A DNA stretch of 9,392 nt from Rhodobacteraceae bacterium UBA6273 (GTDB taxonomy: Bacteria > Pseudomonadota > Alphaproteobacteria > Rhodobacterales > Rhodobacteraceae): positions 1 through 9,392 of the forward strand of contig DJUV01000129.1 in NCBI GenBank assembly GCA_002440625.1, in the 5' to 3' direction. Shown piece after piece: positions 5,727 through 9,392 of the stretch. The translations under genes and the position numbers were made by a program. How positions within the stretch are numbered: the first letter of the stretch is position 1; the number at the start of each line of letters is the position of its first letter. Below the pieces are notes generated by a model. The model was not told the origin of the DNA, did not search any database, and saw only the letters and a program-made list of their open reading frames with translations.

Positions 5727-6449
5727 ATGACAGCATTCGACGGCATCCTTTTCGACAAGGACGGAACGCTTTTCGATTTTCACGCGACCTGGGGCGCCTG
5801 GTCGCTGCGGGTGCTTGAGGAATTGGCGGGCGGTGACCGGGCGCTCTTCCGGCGGCTCGGCGATGCCATCGGCTTTGATGTCGACACCAGCCGCTTCCTG
5901 CCCCACAGTTCCGTCATCGCCCATACCGCGCCGGAAATCGCGCTCGATCTTCTGCCGCACCTGCCGGCCGGCACCGACGCTGCCGCACTGGTCGACCGGA
6001 TGAACGCGCTCGCGGCCGAGGCCGATCCGGTTCCCGCTGTCGATCTGCCGCCGCTCTTTCGCGGTTTCCGCGCGCGCGGGCTGAAGATCGGGCTTGTCAC
6101 CAATGATGCCGAACATCCGGCGAGGATGCACCTCGACCGGGCGAAGGTCGCCGAGTACTTCGATTTCATCGCCGGTTTCGACAGTGGCCACGGCGCCAAG
6201 CCCGATCCCGGCCCGCTTCTCGCCTTCTGCCGCGCCGAGGGGCTTGATCCTGCCCGCGTGGTGATGGTCGGCGACAGCCGCCATGACCTGCAATCGGGCC
6301 GTGCCGCCGGAATGGCGGTGGTCGCCGTCCTGACCGGCGTGGCCGAGACCCCGGAACTCGCGCCACATGCCGATGCCGTCCTGCCCGACATCGGCCATCT
6401 GCCGGACTGGCTCGACCGTGCATCTGCCGGTGTCATCCCTGCGACATAG
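5727..6449 (+). CDS. HAD-family phosphatase, phosphoglycolate phosphatase-like
   Basis: This 240-residue cytoplasmic protein has all four HAD motifs. Motif I is FDKDGT with nucleophile D10 and acid/base D12, motif II is LVTND with T125, motif III is K158 in GAKPD, and motif IV is GDSRHD with D183 and D187. A helical cap (about 17-105) sits between motifs I and II as in subclass IA (Gph, PGP-like) enzymes, and the length fits. Phosphoglycolate is the most likely named substrate, but HAD phosphatases are often promiscuous and sequence alone cannot settle it. The ATG follows GGGGAGGGA by two bases (four after its GGAGG core), a very strong binding site. The gap to the next gene is 85 bases, so co-transcription with the methyltransferase is possible but not implied. 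Confidence 0.88.
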   Translation: MTAFDGILFDKDGTLFDFHATWGAWSLRVLEELAGGDRALFRRLGDAIGFDVDTSRFLPHSSVIAHTAPEIALDLLPHLPAGTDAAALVDRMNALAAEADPVPAVDLPPLFRGFRARGLKIGLVTNDAEHPARMHLDRAKVAEYFDFIAGFDSGHGAKPDPGPLLAFCRAEGLDPARVVMVGDSRHDLQSGRAAGMAVVAVLTGVAETPELAPHADAVLPDIGHLPDWLDRASAGVIPAT

Positions 6450-6534
6450 GGCAAAAACGACGCCCGCTGTCGCAATGCGTGGTGCAACGGCCGGCTCTGA
6501 GGTGAATTCTTGCCCGGACGAAGCGGAGGTCAGA

Positions 6535-8088
6535 ATGTCGGATGCTCAGAAGCGCAGGCGTGCGGGCGGACGCGCGGGGCATGCGGAACGTGCTGGCGTT
6601 GCCGCCATCGAACAGATGCCCTGGCGTATCCCGGTCAACCCCGACCGGCCGACCGAGCCCCTGGATGCCGAAGGCGTCGCCGCGATCCACAAGGGCGCCA
6701 TGCGCATCCTGTCGGAAATCGGCATCCGGTTCCTGAACCCCGAGGCTCTGGAAATCTTCCGCCAGGCGGGCTGCATCGTCGAAGACGAAAACGTCCGCAT
6801 GGACGAGGCCTTCGTGATGGAGATGGTGCGCAAGGCGCCGTCCGAATTCACCGTCACCCCGCGCAACCCTGACCGCGCCCTGCCGATGGGCGGCAAGCAC
6901 ATCCTCTTCGGCAACGTCTCCTCGCCGCCCAACTACTGGGATCTTGAGCGTGGCAAGGTGCCGGGCTTCATGGAGGGCTTCCGCGACTTCATCAAGTTGA
7001 CACAGTACTTCAACTGCATCCACTTCGCCGGCGGCTATCCGGTCGAGCCGGTGGATGTTCATCCCTCGGTCCGCCATCTCGACTGCCTTTATGAAAAGCT
7101 GACGCTTACCGACAAGGTCGTCCATGCCTATTCGCTCGGGAAAGAGCGGGTCGAGGATGCGATGGAGATGGTGCGCATCGCCGGCGGGCTGACGCATGAG
7201 GAGTTCCGCGCCAAGCCGCGGATGTTCACCAACATCAACTCGGTCTCGCCGCTGAAGCATGACTTCCCGATGATCGACGGCACGCTCCGCATGGCCCGCG
7301 CCGGTCAGGCCGTCGTGGTGACGCCCTTCACGCTCGCCGGTGCCATGGCGCCGGTGACGATGGCCGGCGCCGTGGCGCTGTCGATCGCCGAGGCGCTGTC
7401 GGCCATTGCACTCCAGCAGTATGTGGCGCCCGGTTCGCCTTCGATGATCGGCACTTTCACATCGAACGTCGACATGAAGTCGGGCGCACCCGCCTTCGGC
7501 ACGCCGGAATATATCCGCGCGACGCAGATGACCGGGCAGCTCGCGCGCTTCTACGGCCTGCCGCTGCGGTCTTCGGGGGTCTGCGCGGCGAACGTGCCGG
7601 ACGGGCAGGCGATGTGGGAAACCTCCAACAGCCTTTGGGCCGCGATGACTTCGGGCACCAATCTCGTCTACCACGCCGCCGGCTGGCTTGAAGGCGGGCT
7701 GATCGCCAGCCCCGAGAAGTTCGTGATGGACTGCGAGGTCCTGCAGATGCTTCAGCGCTACATGGAGCCTCAGGTCTGGGCGACGACGCCCGACGACATT
7801 GCGCTCGATGCGATCCGCGAAGTCGGGCCGGGCGGCCATTACTTCGGCTGCCAGCACACGCAGGACCGCTACACGACCGCCTTCTATTCGCCCTTCGCCT
7901 CGGACTGGCGCAACTTCGAGGCCTGGAAGATCGACGGCGCGATGTGGACGGCGGAACGCGCCCACAAGATCGCCAAGGCGATCCTTGCCGATTATGAGGA
8001 GCCGCCGATGGACGCGGGCATCCGCGAAGAACTCCGCGCCTTTGTCGCCCGGCGCAAGCAGGAGGGCGGCGCGCCCACCGACTTCTGA
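6535..8088 (+). CDS. MttB-superfamily corrinoid-dependent methyltransferase, non-pyrrolysine type
   Basis: The 517-residue protein belongs to the trimethylamine methyltransferase (MttB) family, which transfers a methyl group from a methylated amine to a cobalamin-binding partner protein. Family signatures are TPFTLAGAMAPVTMAGAVAL followed by SIAEALSAIALQQ, and later SGVCAANVPDGQAMWETSNS and TSGTNLVYHAAGWLEGGL. The frame has no internal TAG, so there is no pyrrolysine codon. Characterised members without pyrrolysine act on quaternary amines such as glycine betaine, proline betaine or carnitine, so trimethylamine is unlikely. No corrinoid protein or reductive activase is visible beside it. The chosen ATG follows CGGAGGT by four bases. 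The frame is open farther upstream but overlaps the HAD gene. The basic N-terminus (KRRRAGGRAG) is atypical and probably disordered. Confidence 0.93.
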   Translation: MSDAQKRRRAGGRAGHAERAGVAAIEQMPWRIPVNPDRPTEPLDAEGVAAIHKGAMRILSEIGIRFLNPEALEIFRQAGCIVEDENVRMDEAFVMEMVRKAPSEFTVTPRNPDRALPMGGKHILFGNVSSPPNYWDLERGKVPGFMEGFRDFIKLTQYFNCIHFAGGYPVEPVDVHPSVRHLDCLYEKLTLTDKVVHAYSLGKERVEDAMEMVRIAGGLTHEEFRAKPRMFTNINSVSPLKHDFPMIDGTLRMARAGQAVVVTPFTLAGAMAPVTMAGAVALSIAEALSAIALQQYVAPGSPSMIGTFTSNVDMKSGAPAFGTPEYIRATQMTGQLARFYGLPLRSSGVCAANVPDGQAMWETSNSLWAAMTSGTNLVYHAAGWLEGGLIASPEKFVMDCEVLQMLQRYMEPQVWATTPDDIALDAIREVGPGGHYFGCQHTQDRYTTAFYSPFASDWRNFEAWKIDGAMWTAERAHKIAKAILADYEEPPMDAGIREELRAFVARRKQEGGAPTDF

Positions 8089-8155
8089 GCGGTTTGCGCT
8101 TTCTTAAGGCCTCGCGCCCTACCGTCGCCGGAATGGCAACAGGTGAGCGGAGCCC

Positions 8156-8724
8156 ATGCACGGCCTTGTCAACCGATCGTTTCAGAACTTCCTGCGCGAT
8201 ACCTACGGCTCCGCCTTGTGGGAATCGGTCGTGCATTTGGCGGAACTGCCGCCGCAGGGGTTCGAGGCGCTCCTGACCTATGACGACCGGCTGACCGAAG
8301 CGATGATCGGCGCGGCGTCCTTGCGCCTTGGCAAGCCCCGCGATGCGCTCCTTGAAGATTTCGGCATCTATGTCGCGGGGCGGGAGGGGCTGAGGCGTCT
8401 CCTGCGCTTCGGCGGAGCCGATTTCATCGATTTCCTCTATTCGCTTGAGGAACTGCCGGGCCGCGCCAAGCTTGCGGTGCCCGATCTCATCCTCGCCGAA
8501 ATGACGCTCAGCCATGCCTCGCCGGGCCGGTTCATCATCAGCTTTCGTGGCGGCCATTCCTCGCTAGCCCATGTGATGTGCGGCATCCTGCAGGCGATGG
8601 CGGATGATTTCGGGGCGCTCGCTCTCATCACCGCGACCGGCGATGCCGCAGCCGTTCAGGTCGACCTGATCGAGGCGAGCTATGCCGTGCCGCGCGACTT
8701 CGCGCTGAGCTTGCCAGACATGCC

Positions 8725-8728
<4 letters not shown>
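8156..8728 (+). CDS. H-NOX (heme NO-binding, HNOB) protein lacking the heme-ligand histidine
   Basis: The 190-residue protein opens [25 protein letters not shown], the hallmark of H-NOX domains, which sense nitric oxide or oxygen through heme, and it spans one full domain. The [11 protein letters not shown] segment (69-79) and the C-terminal helices are in place. In known members the heme iron is held by the histidine of an L/V-H motif (DEVH in Thermoanaerobacter tengcongensis). The equivalent stretch here reads [11 protein letters not shown], putting P101 at that position. In the heme-propionate motif YxSxR the tyrosine is I127, while S129 and R131 remain. It may therefore bind heme differently or not at all. 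Its stop overlaps the next gene's ATG by four bases (ATGA), so the two are translationally coupled and likely partners. The Shine-Dalgarno is modest (GGAG close to the ATG). Confidence 0.9.

Positions 8729-9392
<664 letters not shown>

Noticed and set aside
6433..7965. Long minus-strand open frame opposite the MttB-family gene
   Set aside because: The plus-strand protein has clear family signatures; the antisense frame is histidine/arginine-rich shadow.

Overview
The window looks like chromosomal DNA of a GC-rich alphaproteobacterium, most likely a Rhodobacteraceae member (Rhodobacter, Defluviimonas or Rhodovulum type). The reasons are high GC in coding DNA, a PleD response regulator divergent from a DUF3572 gene, a continuous-frame MttB-superfamily gene, and an H-NOX plus HNOBA-GGDEF pair. 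This placement is inference from gene content; no rRNA or tRNA gene was seen.

Left part (1-2251): the 3' end of lepA is followed by an AT-richer orphan gene (557-1396) with its own plausible promoter and ribosome binding site, probably acquired. A 363-base gap (1397-1759) packed with perfect palindromes separates it from a convergent GFA-family zinc protein (1760-2251, minus strand).

Middle (2252-3309): about 1.06 kb with no credible protein gene but much structure. It holds, in order, GTCGGG/CCCGAC hairpin repeats, a strongly C-over-G skewed tract ending in DnaA-box-like 9-mers, a cluster of UNCG and GNRA tetraloop hairpins on the plus strand (candidate structured RNA), and a candidate minus-strand small RNA with a promoter-like pair and an intrinsic terminator. 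A possible ribosome-binding-site hairpin leads into a GYD-domain gene (3310-3639).

Right part (3640-9392): a 47-residue lipoprotein gene lies just downstream of pleD on the minus strand. PleD is a REC-REC-GGDEF diguanylate cyclase with a GTG start. Divergent from it run DUF3572, a HAD phosphatase, a non-pyrrolysine MttB-superfamily methyltransferase, an H-NOX (heme NO-binding) protein, and an HNOBA-GGDEF diguanylate cyclase cut by the window end. The last two overlap by four bases and probably form a sensor/cyclase pair. Two cyclic-di-GMP synthases therefore lie within 6 kb.

The most striking protein-level observation is that the H-NOX protein keeps the fold signature and part of the YxSxR motif but has proline where the heme-ligating histidine should be. 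The most striking nucleic-acid observation is the tetraloop-rich stretch at 2835-3037 beside the terminator-bearing minus-strand transcript unit.
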